In this document: piece after piece, positions 24,110 to 36,370 of the stretch | Layout of the letters: each line of letters opens with the position of its first letter | How positions within the stretch are numbered: the stretch's first letter is position 1 | NCBI RefSeq assembly: GCF_002775205.1 | Contig: NC_036458.1 | Location: 24,268,368-24,332,367 of the forward strand | Direction: 5' to 3' | DNA from: Xiphophorus maculatus | Taxonomy: Eukaryota > Chordata > Actinopteri > Cyprinodontiformes > Poeciliidae | DNA length: 64,000 nt | Program-made: the position numbers and the translations under genes | The notes under the pieces: generated by a model | Told to the model about the DNA's origin: nothing | Seen by the model: the letters and a program-made list of their open reading frames with translations, nothing else | Databases searched by the model: none

Positions 24110-27100
24110 TATGACTTGCCCTCTTTTCTAAGAACGTCATTCCATAAATACGTGAAGACATTTGTTCCACCAGGACTTTAAAAACGCCACAGCTTACGCA
24201 CATTCAGACCAATAGATGCAGTCAGATTTATGTACGCCTATAAACAACAAGCTCCCTGTGAAGTCTGTGAAGACATTTTATTTCCAGATAACAATTATGA
24301 CATTAGAAATGACTGTTATTATCTTTTTGATTCACAGCATATTTCACACTTAGTCTGAATAAGCAATACTAATAAGGGCTTTCTATTCTTAATCCACATG
24401 CTTAAATATGACGTCATTCCAACCTTTGCAGTTTTCACAGCTTCAGCTCTTCTGAAAAGGCTTTTCCCAGAAGAAAATGTCTGTTCATGACAATCTTTTA
24501 TCAATCTTCTAGAACCACAACTTTGAGGTCAGACACTGATGTGTCACAATAACATCCTATGTTAGCAACAGATCATAGACAGAGAAAGAAGTAAACTAGG
24601 AATGAGTGGGCCACGGAGGACTGAGGAGAGCAGACAGGGACATTCAGAGTCTGGTGAAGATCTACAGATTACAGGTTTGTCTTGAAGGCACAGAAACATG
24701 GATGATTCTAAGCTTGTTTGCTTTTAAATTCTGATGACCATTCCAAAGTTGCCATCTTTGGACCAGAACCTGTGAAAAATGAGTTGCTCAGTCAATCACT
24801 TGAAAAATCCTCTTGCCACAATGTGAGAGTATAAAGTCGGATCACTTCCTGCCTGAAGATAATTTTGTTAAAGGTGGTTAATGACACCTTGTTTCGTACA
24901 AAGCTTTTACATTCTTTTCCAGCTTTTTACAATAAATGATAACAACATAGAATCTATTTTTTTACACTCCAGTTTTAAATGATTTTTAAACCTGATAATG
25001 ACCAGATAATGGTACCTGAAACCTGCAGCAGCGTTTTATTCTTTTTACTGTTACTATCTCCAGTCATAAGAAGGAGCTTACAGTCCGTGTGTTTTGACTT
25101 TTTTCCATTTTACAGTAAATGAGGTCAGTGGGCTCCAGGGATCACTTTCTGCTAACGGTCCTGATCCATGTCCCACTGCAATTATAAAACTACCACTTTA
25201 AAGTCTTTTGTTTGTTTTGAGTTTTTTTCAGTTTCAAAACTTTGGAAGAAACACTGACTATTAGCACCTGCATGTAGATGATGTTTTGTCATTTGTAATT
25301 GAAAACTATCATGGGGGTGATGAAGCAGGACCAAAATTGAGACAAAACCTGTTAGGATCCTGGTGAAGAGCAGGACTTAATCATTAAAACAAAGAAAAAC
25401 GTGCAGGTTTTTTAGAGAATAATAGTAAAAAAACAAATGAAACCAGAGCCAGAGTCTCCTTTCAATAAGATGTCAGTGTAGTGCAGCTGTGACTGGAGTT
25501 TTTCTCTGGCAGTATGGAACATGGAGTGATGCAGTACTTCCCTAACTGCTGGGCCTCAGCTGGCTGCAAGATGGTAACAACAATTAGTTTGAACTTTTTC
25601 TGGCATCACCGTTATTCAGTTTCAAAGACCTGTCAACCCAGTAGATGGACAGACGTGGTCCAACAGTGACAAGCATGCAGTCCACTCAAAGTACCCAGAG
25701 CTTCGAAGACAGGAAGGAACATATTCTGGTGGCTGTGATAAGATCCTACTGGTACTTAGTGGATAATGTTAATATCAGTTCATGTTGTCCTGTCAGTGGT
25801 GAAATATGTTTCCTCCTGTAGAGAGACAGGAAAGTCATCTGTCACATGCTTCGGTTTGAGGTTTAAAAATCTCCCTCCACACATGGAGAAAACATGGAAG
25901 AGTGATGAAGTTTCCCAGGAGGCTGGTCGACCAAAATGACCCCTAGAGGTCTCAAAAGACTACACAACAACAACAAGCCTCAGTAAAGGTCAGAGGTCAT
26001 GTCCCCACCAGAACAAAGAGACTGAACAAAAATGGACATGGACATGTGGGTTTGGATTTTTTTTCTCTCCCTTAATATTAAACACCTTCTCTGAAAAGTG
26101 CCTTTTGTGTTTTCTTGTGTTGTCTTTGACGATTTAAATTGGTTTGAAGTTTTGAAACACTGAAGTGGAACAAATATGCAATAACGTAAAAGGAACTCAG
26201 GAATGATGCAAACATTTTTTACACCACTATATCGAAAAACATGACCATGTACTGTAGTCCCACCTCTCATGTCAGTGATGGTTAGAGTCAGTGCCGTTGC
26301 CCAGGCTTGCAGGGCAGCAGTTGCCCACCTGCCCTGAGGGCTCTCAGTCTCTCACAAATACTGTTTTGTTTGGTCACAGACAGGAAAATGTTGGTTTTCC
26401 CTTGCAGGTTTTGTTTTCCTCTCTCTTATCATCATGTTTGTTCCATGTTTACTTCATTTTCATGCACACAATCAGCTTGTACTTTAACTGAATAAATATG
26501 ACAGATAACTATCTTTCTTAACATAAGACTGTTTTAAAGCTACAGTTGCTAAGCTACAGGCAGCATATGTGCTAAACATGGCAATAGACTGGCTACCAGA
26601 GCAGATAGCCTGGCTATATAACCAACTTGTTAAACTCCCAGTGTTACTCTGCAGCAATCAGGATCGAAAAAATGCAACATATTTAGTTTTTGCTGAGGTC
26701 TGACTATCATAGTCAATGCTATAATATTATAACTGCTACAGTAATCAATAGTTGTTTCAGATAACATGAAAACAACTGGACCTTGTTATACATAGCAGTG
26801 AGTACCGTTATGCTATATGATTGTACATGCGGTCATCATATTGAGAGAATGTCATACTGACCGATGCCTCGCCATTATTACTATAATTAGGATTAGCTTT
26901 CAGTCTCCTGAGAACTTTAACAGTTTAGTTAACCTGAACTGCCACACAACAAATTCTCCAGCTGTCAAATCCCTGTCACCGGTTTAATCTGCATGTTTAC
27001 GGCCACATGCAGATTAATGGAATGGAATGAATGGAATTCAGCCCCTGAGGGATCCGAGCCGTTTCAAAAATGAAATCGAAAAAGGTTTTTCAGGACTAAA

Positions 27101-27490
27101 CTCCATTAGAGGAAAGTGAGAACGTGGATATGTTTTGGGAATTCAACTGAGCTAATCCTTTAAAACCTGTTGCTGTTTACTGTCTTCCATCTGCTCTCCT
27201 CCTCCTCAGCTCCTCAGGGCAGGACAAACATTACCCTGTCTCTGTCTGCACCGACTGCAAAACAAGACGAAAGGAAATGTCGCTGGAACCTTTTAAAGGT
27301 TCTGATTCAGTCTCTTGAGGTGATTTTAGTGATTAGGACAGGCCTCTGCTCTGCCCCCCTCCACGTTCCATTCAGATTGGATGTTGGCGCCATCATGTGG
27401 CCAACAAAGCTCTTCACTTCCCGTAGTCATTTACTAAAGTGGCAGCATTATGTCAAATCAGCTTTTTTGAGTTTTATATCATGTTCTATT
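24110..27490. other. Gene-free stretch
   Basis: No exon or classifiable transposon recognised. A perfect 12-bp-arm hairpin lies at 26985-27016 (arms taatctgcatgt, loop ttacggcc). Confidence 0.4.
26985..27016. repeat. Perfect inverted repeat, 12-bp arms, 8-nt loop
   Basis: Arms 26985-26996 and 27005-27016 are exact reverse complements. Confidence 0.9.
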
Positions 27491-27499
27491 CTCTCATCA

Positions 27500-27995
27500 A
27501 ACACATACCTGGAGTGTTGCTTTCATTCTTTCATGGATGTTTGAGAAATCCTTGAATCTCCATGGCAACCATTCCGGTTAGTAAAACGCTTGGGTGGACC
27601 TAGCCCCGCCTTCAGTTTCCAAGCTGAGCCTTTCAACATAGCACCCCTCCCCTTCTCACCTCTCCCCCACTCAGCTCCTTCAAACTAGCAGCAGCAATTA
27701 GCAAACACCTGTTGGAAGTGCAGATCTGCTGAGCTCACTGCACAAACTATTCCTCAGTCCAGCACTCAGAGAAATGTTTGTAAATGCTTAATAGAGGAAT
27801 GTTGTTGTGATGACTTCCTGAAGGCAGAGTCGTCACATCAACAAGACTTTCTTAAAGAGACAGAGGCCCAATTTGAAGGTGTTAATTGCAAGGTCAATTT
27901 TTTTTTAAAGTTATGTTTGATATGTAGCATTTTTATATCAAGTGAAGGTAACACAGTTACTTGACTGGAAAGCACATAATACTGCCCCTTTAACA
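27500..27995 (+). repeat. Copy B of the window-internal interspersed family
   Basis: Aligns by ordered blocks with copy A (19860-20303): 'ttctttcatg', 'aatctccatggcaacc', 'ctcagctccttcaaactag', 'caattagcaaac', 'cttaatagagga', 'gaggcccaattt' and 'aatactgcccctttaa'. It is the longest copy and abuts the 3' end of the sHSP gene. Confidence 0.75.
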
Positions 27996-28011
27996 CATTT
28001 GATTTTCGTCA

Positions 28012-28017
28012 TTTATT
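28012..28017 (-). terminator. Candidate poly(A) signal of the sHSP gene
   Basis: AATAAA on the minus strand, about 134 nt past the stop codon at 28151. Confidence 0.55.
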
Positions 28018-28150
28018 TTAATTTTAACACTTTCAAAATATTACAAAATATATTTAAAATAAGCTTTCAAGATATCAATTTAAACTTGACTCATAGTTTA
28101 GTCCTTTTTTGGATGTCATTAGAAACGTGTTCCACTTTGTGTCTGTAGCC

Positions 28151-29124
28151 TCAGTCTTTATGCTCCTGCTCTGTGTCGTCATTTTTAATGGGGAATTCCA
28201 GCGACGTCCTGTAGCGGATGGGCACCTGCTGCTCCTCGTTGATTGGCTGCCGGGCCACAGGGGCGTGGATCCGAAGCTGCCCGCCGTCCATTAGAGAGCA
28301 GGAGAGACCTGACAGGTCCAGGTGAGCGGGCAGATCTATTCTCTGCATGAATCCCATGTGGGATGAAGCCGAGGAGGAGAAAGAGGAGGAGGAAGAGGAG
28401 GAGGAGCAGGACTGGCTCTCCTCTGCTCCAGCCTGCTTCATGGCCACCACCGCCAGACTTCGGCCTTCCAGTTTGACGGTGATGTCCCCGGGGGCATAAC
28501 CCCGGGCGTCTAGGGTCACCAGAAGGTCGCCGTTGTCGCTGGTCTGCTGTGCGTCTCGGTGCAGCTCTGTGCTGACTGCCTCTGTCTGCTGCTCTCTGTC
28601 TTCACTCAGTCTAGGAAAACCGAACACCAGGGTCAGATGGACTTCAGCTCAATTTCAATTCACATTATTTATACCATGCCGATTCACAACAAACGCCATC
28701 TCAAGGCATTTTGCCAAAAAAATAAATCACTTTAATTCAGTCATGCATACATTCCAACTATTTATCAAACAGTACACTATGCTCAATGAGTTACTCGAAG
28801 TAGTTTAAAAAGTTTCTGTCTAAGGCCTTCCACTCAAACGTCTACAGGTTTGAACAAATAAGGGATAAGATGGACTGAGGGTCTTAAATCTTGTGCCTAC
28901 CTTTTCAGTGTGGAGGAAATGACAGGAAACTGGGCCAGTTTGAGCAGCTGTGGTCCAGCATGGAGCTCCCTGAGGAGGCTCTCAGCCAGGCCGGCTCTCC
29001 GGCTGAAGAAGTTCTGCTGCAGGGAAGACAGAGCTTCATGACGCAGCGGCCAGAGGATTCCCTCCTGACTGAGGAACGGGTCATCAGCCAGTAGGCTGCT
29101 CAAAGCTGCGTACTGGGACATCAT
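28151..29124 (-). CDS. Small heat-shock protein, HSP30/HSPB9-like
   Basis: ATP-independent cytosolic chaperone that binds unfolding proteins as oligomers. Two exons, 29124-28901 and 28610-28151, joined at AAAAG|GTAGGC and ttttcctag|A (phase 2), give 227 aa. Residues 1-75 are the variable N-terminal region with ILWPLRHEALSSLQQNFFSRR, residues cut at the exon join. The alpha-crystallin domain covers about 101-192: DLLVTLDARGYAPGDITVKL, EGRSLAVV, then IDLPAHLDLS and SLMDGGQLRIHAPV. A serine run at about 141-158 sits in the loop region of the domain and is encoded by a purine-rich tract. The short acidic tail ends at 227. The start is the first ATG (29124); a second ATG follows directly. Family assignment is sure. 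Whether this is hspb9, hspb11-like or hsp30 cannot be settled by eye, so no symbol is given. I saw no clear heat-shock element triplet upstream. Confidence 0.9.
28645..28720 (+). repeat. Interspersed repeat, related to 15520-15620
   Basis: 'cacattatttatacc', 'gccgattcacaacaaacgc' and 'catctcaaggcatttt' follow in the same order as in the copy at 15520. It lies just upstream of exon 2, in the sHSP intron. Confidence 0.4.
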
Positions 29125-29254
29125 CACTGTCCGGCTAAACAGATCCTGACTCCAGGTTTCAAGAAAGAAAGAAAGTCAGCTTCTGTTTGCTTCAAGTGGG
29201 TATTTCAGACTCCTCAGCTGCCTTGGTGTAAATCTGCCCCTGGTCTCAGATCAG

Positions 29255-29261
29255 CTATATA
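29255..29261 (-). promoter_or_regulatory. TATA box of the sHSP gene
   Basis: TATATAG on the minus strand is about 130 nt upstream of the ATG, with a GC-box-like gaggcgggg (plus strand) at about 29272-29280 just beyond it. Confidence 0.6.
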
Positions 29262-29696
29262 CCCCAGCCTGGAGGCGGGGCCCTCCCACTGAGCTATTTA
29301 CACCCCATGAGCTCAGCTCAGCTCAGCCAGGTCAGGAATGCCCTGCTACTCATCAAAAAGCTAAAGACAGCTCATGCTCAGCATCTACTGCTGTGTATGT
29401 GGGCGGCTGTGAAAAGAAGATTTCCTATTTCTGGGGGATTCCCTAAGCAGCCTGCTGTCACACACCTGCTTTCTGTCATTCCTAAGAAGTGACACAACTA
29501 AACCATGAGAGTGAGCCGAGGATTACACGTGAGGAAGACAGGAAGACAGGGAGTGAAGATAAGCACAAGGTCCAAATGACCAGTCAGTGTTTGTTTATAC
29601 TGTTGTCATTTTATTTATATGAGATATGAGGCTTAAACTCATAATGTGTTTTACCACAAATCTTCATAATAGGTCTGAATATTGTTAAAAATTATT

Positions 29697-29830
29697 TCTT
29701 TAAGGAGCAGTATTATGTGTTTTCCAGCCATTTTATAGCATAATCAAGTAACAACGTTACCTTAAAAATGCTGAATATGTCAAATGTGACTTAAAAGGAT
29801 TTTGACTTTGTAGTTGAGAATCAATTTCAG
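29697..29830 (-). repeat. Copy C (partial) of the window-internal interspersed family
   Basis: 'tttaaggagcagtattatg', 'aagtaacaacgttacctt' and 'gactttgtagttgagaatc' are the reverse complement of the 3' third of copies A and B. Truncated near the GGAT/GGAA array. Confidence 0.7.
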
Positions 29831-29861
29831 AGACCAGTCCATTCATTCATTTGAATTGAAA

Positions 29862-30076
29862 TGGATGGATGGATGGATGGATGGATGGAAGGAAGGAAGG
29901 AAGGAAGGAAGGAAGGAAGGAAGGAAGGAAGGAAGGAAGGAAGGAAGGAAGGAAGGAAGGAAGGAAGGAAGGAAGGAAGGAAGGAAGGAAGGAAGGAAGG
30001 AAGGAAGGAAGGAAGGAAGGAAGGAAGGAAGGAAGGAAGGAAGGAAGGAAGGAAGGAAGGAAGGAAGGAAGGAAGG
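29862..30076 (+). repeat. (GGAT)n then (GGAA)n microsatellite
   Basis: About six GGAT units run straight into about 47 uninterrupted GGAA units. The apparent Arg/Lys/Glu/Gly open frames, and the minus-strand Phe/Leu/Pro/Ser frame, are repeat translations. It is about 0.6 kb upstream of the sHSP TATA box. GGAA arrays are known ETS-factor binding platforms in other vertebrates; a function here is conjecture. Confidence 0.95.
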
Positions 30077-30129
30077 AGATTTGAAACCTGCTGTTTCATT
30101 AAAACTCTCTTCATTGATCCGTGCTGAAG

Positions 30130-31940
30130 ACTAAGACATGGGTGTTGCTTGGCAACTTGGATCTTCAGCTGACTCAGTAGATTTTCTGTGGTACAGAGAT
30201 CTGAAGACAGGCTAGGTAACTCCTTCGTCGTCACGGAAATCGTCTGACATCCATTCATCTGATGTTAGGTTTTTATGTCACATTCATACTGGAAGATTCA
30301 TCCACATTCCATCTTCATTGTTCTGACTAAGTTATAAAGTTCCTGTTCAGTATTTTGTGCTTTCTGTTCCTGTCTCATAGCCTGTTTAGCAGTCCTATAA
30401 CAGGAGAGCCTCATGTTTCCTTCTGCTGTGTTTGTTTGTGCTGTTCTTCTGGTCAGACTCAATATTTCTCTTCCATCAAACCCGGTGGGTCCAGATGAAG
30501 ACCCACAGTGTGATCTGGTCATCAATATATCTCATGCATGACGGAAATTTCAATGTTCACTGGGAAACTTTCAATGCGCCTCTGGCTTGTCATGTTATCA
30601 CTGGTGAGATTGTGGTCCGACCAGAAGTTTCCCTTTTGCTGTTGTTGGCCAACAAAAAACTTTTTTCACCCAAATATGTACAAATGCATCTTTTTTTACA
30701 CAATTTGTTTTTTAACTTTTTTATGGAAAAAGTTTACGTTTTTGCAAGCAAAGATACAAAATCAGCAGATAAAATTTAATCGAATAAAAACAATAAATCC
30801 ATAAACCTGTTATGACTCCTAATTTGATGCGAACAGATCATTGCTTCTCTGTCATTGTTTTCAGACAATATAAGCCAAATTATGTGACTTGAACGCTGAT
30901 ATATATTTGCTTTGTAATTGATGTTGTAATTTTATTTATTTTTTTTTTTTGACTAATTCCTTTTACTAAAAGGAATCAGTAAAGCTCATATTGGACAGGA
31001 TTAAGGTCTATCTCTCTTGCTTCCAGTATTTTCAAAAGTCAAAGCTAAATAACAGATTCTCTTCACTCATTTTTTACAAATCTCTGCAAACAAATGTGTT
31101 TAAACGAAAGAGAATCATTTATTTCCTCTGTTGGTGTTCTAATTGTATTGAATTGGAGTAGACATTCAGGCAGAGGACATGTAGGGCAGCAGAGTAAACA
31201 CGGCCAGCTGGGGCTCAGGTTACCGTTTCATCACTGTTTCTCTTATGGATGAACTCAGATTGCTGACGTTCCCCTTCAGCGTCTGCATGTGTTTATGTGA
31301 AGCTGCTAACATTGCAAGAAGCCTCTGTCACGTTCTATTCACGGCCAGCTTGGCACCGTTCCACAAACATGCCTTTAATCATTGGCTCAAACATGGAACT
31401 AACAAATTTGATTGGCTAAGACTCACTGTGTCACTGTTTGATTTCTAATCATGCTAACATTACATCAGCCTGATCAATTCTATTACAGTGTTTTATGATC
31501 TAAAGTTGTAAACGTCTGTCCTGCAGTAGGTTGTGTTTTCAGAATCTCTGTCCAGAATTGGTTGAGAATCGGGTTTGATTCTCTGGCTATGCTAAATACA
31601 ACAAAATCTCTTCCTTTCCATTTCAAATTAATACAGTTCAAATTGTGAGGAAGACGCTGGAGAAACTCAGCCCCAAGGAGCCGTCATGCTACCATAAAAA
31701 ATAAGTTTGTCTATGAACCAGAGGAGGCCAGAGACGGAAATAGAAGAGATATTCATGACGACTGCCATTTCTCAGTTATAAAGCTCTTATTACATCAACC
31801 TGTGTAGTCAGGTTTGAAATTAAGTTTGCTCTCATCCAAGTAGTATTTTTATATTAGCAAATATATACAAGACCGCGTGGAAAAGCACATACCCTCAGAA
31901 AGATTTTTTCTTTTTATACATTTTTGCTTTTGGTTATACT
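30130..31940. other. Gene-free AT-rich stretch
   Basis: No exon with support. A 9-bp-arm hairpin (ATTCCTTTT/AAAAGGAAT) is at about 30955-30975. Confidence 0.4.
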
Positions 31941-31955
31941 TAAAAGTTTCATATC

Positions 31956-32287
31956 CATCCATCCATCCATCCATCATTCTTCCGCTTATCCAGGGTCGGG
32001 TTGTGGGGGTAGCAGCTTCAGAAGGGAGGCCCAGACTTCCCTCTCCCCGGCCACTTCTTCCAGCTCTTCCGGGGAAATCCCGAGGCGTTCCCAGGCCAGC
32101 CGAGAGACATTGTCCCTCCAGCGTGTCCTGGGTCTTCCCCGGGGCCTCCTCCCGGTGGGACGTGCCCGGAACACCTCACCAGGGAGGCGTCCAGGAGGCA
32201 TCCTGACCAGATGCCCGAGCCACCTCAACTGGCTCCTCTCAATGTGAAGGAGCAGCAGCTCTACTCTGAGTCCCTCCCGGATGACGG
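31956..32287 (-). mobile_element. 5'-truncated LINE with intact 3' coding end and 11-bp target-site duplication
   Basis: On the minus strand the C-terminal part of a non-LTR retrotransposon polyprotein stays open for 80 codons (32228-31986), with MRWLGHLVRMPPGRLPG near the start and ending PPQPDPG. A short 3' UTR and a (GGAT)n tail follow. The 11-bp direct repeats agtttcatatc at 31945-31955 and 32288-32298 define the insertion. The tail type suggests an RTE-like clade, from memory. It lacks its endonuclease and polymerase core and cannot move itself. Confidence 0.85.
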
Positions 32288-32299
32288 AGTTTCATATCA

Positions 32300-34840
32300 T
32301 TCATCAAATATCAGATATAGATAACCTAAGAAAATACAATTTTTAAACGGGGATTTTATTATTTGTGTAGCACATTGGAGCGACTGAGCATCACACCAGG
32401 ATGTTTTCACCAGGGAACAGTGATCAGTGGAAAACACCTGATGATTGTGAAGAGCAGAAAACTCTGAGAGTTTTCAAATCTATCTTGAAAATATCTTTAA
32501 AAAACGGCTCAGATATGTAAACATTAACTGTGTGACTCTGTATGTTTGTCTACTGTGATTAGGAAGTGATTTGAAATGTATTTTCTGATCTGTTTTATTA
32601 TTGTATATAAATGTTTGTAATCTGTCAAGGAACAGCAGATGTGAATTATCTAATTTGGTACAGGGGACTTTTATGTTTGAGCTGTACAATGTTCCTCTCT
32701 AAGTAAGGTTTATTACCACTAATATAAAAATTGTTTAAAAACAAAAGAACAAAAGAAAAGGGGAAAAAAACTAAGGCACACAGCCCAGAAAAGCACCAAG
32801 CGTCTGGTACCAGGGAGCAGTCGGTTTGTTCCTTGGAAAGCCAATCAGCCGCATCATAACCAGCAGTGTTATTCCTGGCAGCAATGATCTGGGGGGGGGG
32901 GGGGAAACTGTACTGAACTGTGTTTACTTGCACAGCCAGCCCCAGCATCCACCTGCATCGATGCATACAGGATTTTAACAGGAACTGCTTCAAACTGTAC
33001 CACCTAGTTTTCCTCATTTTACATAATTACAGAGTAGGCTCACCTCCTTCTGCATTTTGTTTTATTTTGTGATAGAGGATTCATTTTTGTTCTAAGGTCT
33101 GGAAAATAGAAACACGTTTTAGCTTAATTTGTTAGGATTTTAAGGTAAAACATTTTATGTAGAAAATTGTTTTTTACTGAGCGAGGCAACTTTAATTTTG
33201 TAGCAGCGGGGGCAAACATGGCTCTGTGGATGGAACAGTGGCTGATGAGGCTGGTGACGTGCAGGGGGGCCGCAGTTCACCGGGATCAGAGCTGCAGGAC
33301 CAGCGGCTCCATGGCGCCCTCTGGTGGGGAGCTGTGAGGTCTGAACCCCACACAGACTCCTAAAAAAACATGAAATAAAATTAAAACTGAACATAAAAAT
33401 CACAGTAAAACTTGAATATAAAACAATACATATATCCACTGTATGACAAATGAATGGAAAAAAGCTTCTGAAACCCATCAGAATTCATGGGAAGAAGAAA
33501 CTGTAATTTTTATATTATGAATTAACAGGTTTTGTGAAAAGTGCATTTCAGTACCACTCACCACACCGTGGCCTGCTTACTGACTGAACTGTAGAAGAAC
33601 CCGTGATATTCACAGGTTCATCAGTCAGGATGTTTGTAATGAAAACTCAAAGATGAGACAAGTAAAAGGCACCAGGCAGGCTGAGCAAAGTGAAGAAAAT
33701 CCTTCCTGCACAGACGTGAAAAAGTCACAAAGTCAGAAGTAGAGGACTAGAATGGAAATCACAGGGAGCTAAACGGGAGAATCTGGCAATATGCTGCAGA
33801 AAGTGGCTGGAATGGTCAGATTGTGTTCAGCAGGCCTGTTTGATCGGAGCAGACATGTTTTTATGATTCTGAAAGATTGTTAGATCAGCCAAGTCCAAAC
33901 ATGGTTTGATTTTTACTCAACAGAAGACGTTTAGCTTCTGTTGAGTGAAATCCAGACTCCACATCACTTACATTAGTCCAAGGCTATAGATGAGTTTTGG
34001 AGTGAATGTGAAATGAACCAAAGCTGTAGACAATCCTCTGACTCATTTAGGTTTTTACTGTCAGCAGCCTGGATACAGAACTAAAATACATTGTCTATGA
34101 CTGATGAATATGTAATTTATTAAATGTTACAACATTTTCTGATATATTTTCAGTTTTGCTAAGGTGACAAATGTTGGTGTTCAACTCGCCAGAGTTCAGT
34201 CTAACAGTGATCTTCTCCTCATCTACCCAAAGCTCCGTGTTTTCTGGTCCCATGATGTCATCCTCAGCTTTTTATTTTCCTGAATCATGAAAAGAATAAA
34301 TTTCAAAGGTTTTAATAGATGTAGGTTAAAATGTAATTCTCCGTGAGATCCAGGAGAGTTTACAATTTGGGTTTGAAATGAGTTGAAATAAAATGGCTTA
34401 AAACATAAAATCCCTCAAATACAGTGATTAGTTTTAGATTATGGGACATAATCTGTTGTTTGGCCAGGAAGCGGACCAGCCTGTGTGTTCCGCTGTGTCA
34501 GAATGTACTTTAGTTCTGATGTTTGCCGAGTCGTGTCACTGAAATGGAGGAAACAGGCGACTGACCTCAGATTTCTGGAACAAAGAAGCGAAAAATGGAA
34601 TTTGAAAGACATACTAAGAGCTGGAGTCTGTTGCCCAAGGAGGGAGCAGCAGTGTGAAAAAAACAAAAAAAAAATGGTAGGGGGAGGGATCCGGAGTGGG
34701 ACGGGCAACAACACACACATCTGGAAAACATTGAGGAGAAAGAGAAAGAGTGGAAGAAGGTGGGAGGGACAAAGTTGTAAGTCTGTGAGAAGAAAGGCAC
34801 TAAACATACGGTGAACCTTTTAGCATCTAATTATGTTTAA
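32300..34840. other. Gene-free stretch
   Basis: No exon recognised. It holds a poly(G) run near 32891, a perfect hairpin at 33915-33946, and a GA-rich segment at 34640-34790. A 40-codon open frame at about 33219 has no supporting features. Confidence 0.4.
33915..33946. repeat. Perfect inverted repeat, 12-bp arms, 8-nt loop
   Basis: Arms 33915-33926 (actcaacagaag) and 33935-33946 are exact reverse complements around acgtttag. Outer ttt/aaa bases extend the pairing after one wobble. Confidence 0.9.
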
Positions 34841-34859
34841 ATTCCAAGTCTGCAGAAAA

Positions 34860-35052
34860 ACAGGTTAACTAGTAAAAACAGGCAGACTGTGTTTACCCAG
34901 GAAGGAGGAAAAGAGGAGCAAGAAAAGCTGACTGAGGCGCCTGGCCGGTTCAGAAACCAGATCCAGGACGTTTGTCAAGCTAACAAAGCGTCAAGGAGTT
35001 CGGCTTTAAGAGGAGAGGGACAAGAACCGAGAGAAGACAGAGTCATCTTCAG
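34860..35052 (+). other. Candidate non-coding first exon of the tetraspanin gene
   Basis: The stretch is less AT-rich than its surroundings and ends at a donor (TCTTCAG|GTAAAG). The tetraspanin ATG exon starts right after an acceptor (cttgcag|G-ATG), so an upstream 5' UTR exon must exist. This is the best candidate I see, but the link is not proven. Confidence 0.3.
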
Positions 35053-35478
35053 GTAAAGACAAACTCCAGGTTCCACTTTACAGATAGAAAAAAAACTTCC
35101 AAACTTAGGATTTTAAATAGATACTTTATGATGTGATAACGTTGTTTCATTTTTGCTTCTTACATTAATTACTGAGATCTGAGTCCTGATCAAGTCAAAC
35201 ACTGAATATTCGGTCTAATACACAGCCTGGACCCCTGAGGGACGGTGAGGGCCTCTGCTGGGGTGGGGAGGCCGAGGTGGGGTCACCACCCAGACACTCA
35301 GTCACAGTCATAAAACCCTCTGAGCTTGTTGTAGAGTTCCTGAAGCTGGATGGTAATGCCCACATGGAGGTCAGGAGTTCCTGTTTTCAGCTCAACATGA
35401 AACGACTTTGATAAAGAGACGATTATATGAGATTGTTAGATAATATGTTGTAATGATAAAATCTCAACCAGGATTATA

Positions 35479-36340
35479 GTGCCTTGCAAAAGTATTCACA
35501 CCACAAATTTAAGAGCATTCTATTGATATGTTACATGTAAGACCAACACAAGTTGGTAGATAATCGTGACATGAAAGAAAAATTAAACACTGTTTGCCAT
35601 TTGGGGGGAAAAAAAAGGTGCACATGTGTCTTAACCCTGATTCATCCCAAGTCCACACTTTACTGAATCACAGTTGACTGCAAATAAATCCAGCAGATCC
35701 AGAAACCTCGACCAGATTTGCACAGATTGAATTACTTGCTGGTAAGATCAAACCTGAAAGGAGAGCATCTGTTAGTGTAGGTCTGAATTTAGCTGTGGAC
35801 TTTGACTGGACTGCTGTAACCCATGAGCAAGTCTTGATCTAAATGGTTCCACTGCATCTGGAGGTTTAGGTGGCTGAACCTCAGACAGCTTTGCTTCCAG
35901 GATTGTTCCGTCTTTACCTCTCTCTGACCAACAGCATCCCACAACATGATGCTGGGAAGGATGCCTTCAGAGGGAAGTGCAGGGTTACATTTCCTGCTGC
36001 CTCCTATGAAGGACTTGTGGACTGTCCAAACTGGACATCTTTTAACAACTGATGCAGCTCTTTCTTCAGAAATTTTATTACAAGAAACTTTTAGATTGCC
36101 TGGCTTTCAGTAGATTCCTGCTCCTACCTCAGCTTTGGATTTCTGCTGCTCAGAGTCACAATGTGCCTCTTAGCCATTTCATTGATTCCTGATCACCTGT
36201 CCAGTCAGTGCAGATGGACGTCTGTGTCCTGGTAGGTCAGCAGCTGGTCCATCCGGTCTTCATGTCCAGATGAAGGACTGGTCAGGCTCTGGAATGTTGC
36301 TGTAGAACCTGACTCTGCTCTGTTGTAGCTTTGAATTGAT
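35479..36340 (-). mobile_element. Decayed Tc1-like transposon
   Basis: It begins after a TA with 'gtgccttgcaaaagtattca', the terminal sequence of a common fish Tc1-like family, followed by 'gaccaacacaagttgg'. Antisense transposase remnants follow, recognisable as 'aggtctgaatttagctgtgg', 'ggactttgactgga', 'cttgatctaaatggttcca' and 'acaacatgatgctggga'. Stops and deletions destroy the frame, and the right terminus is missing, replaced by the minisatellite at 36371. Confidence 0.75.
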
Positions 36341-36370
36341 TTTATGTGTTTTGTATGTAAAGCACCTATA

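Noticed and set aside
23870-24203. Cys/Val and Thr/His repeat frames
   Set aside because: Translation of the (CA)n microsatellite.
29814-30258. Arg/Lys/Glu/Gly and Phe/Leu/Pro/Ser repeat frames
   Set aside because: Pure translation of the GGAA microsatellite on both strands.
33219-33341. 40-codon frame starting MALWMEQWLM
   Set aside because: Short, no homology recognised, and close to a phrase (gcgccctctggtgg) common in fish repeats.
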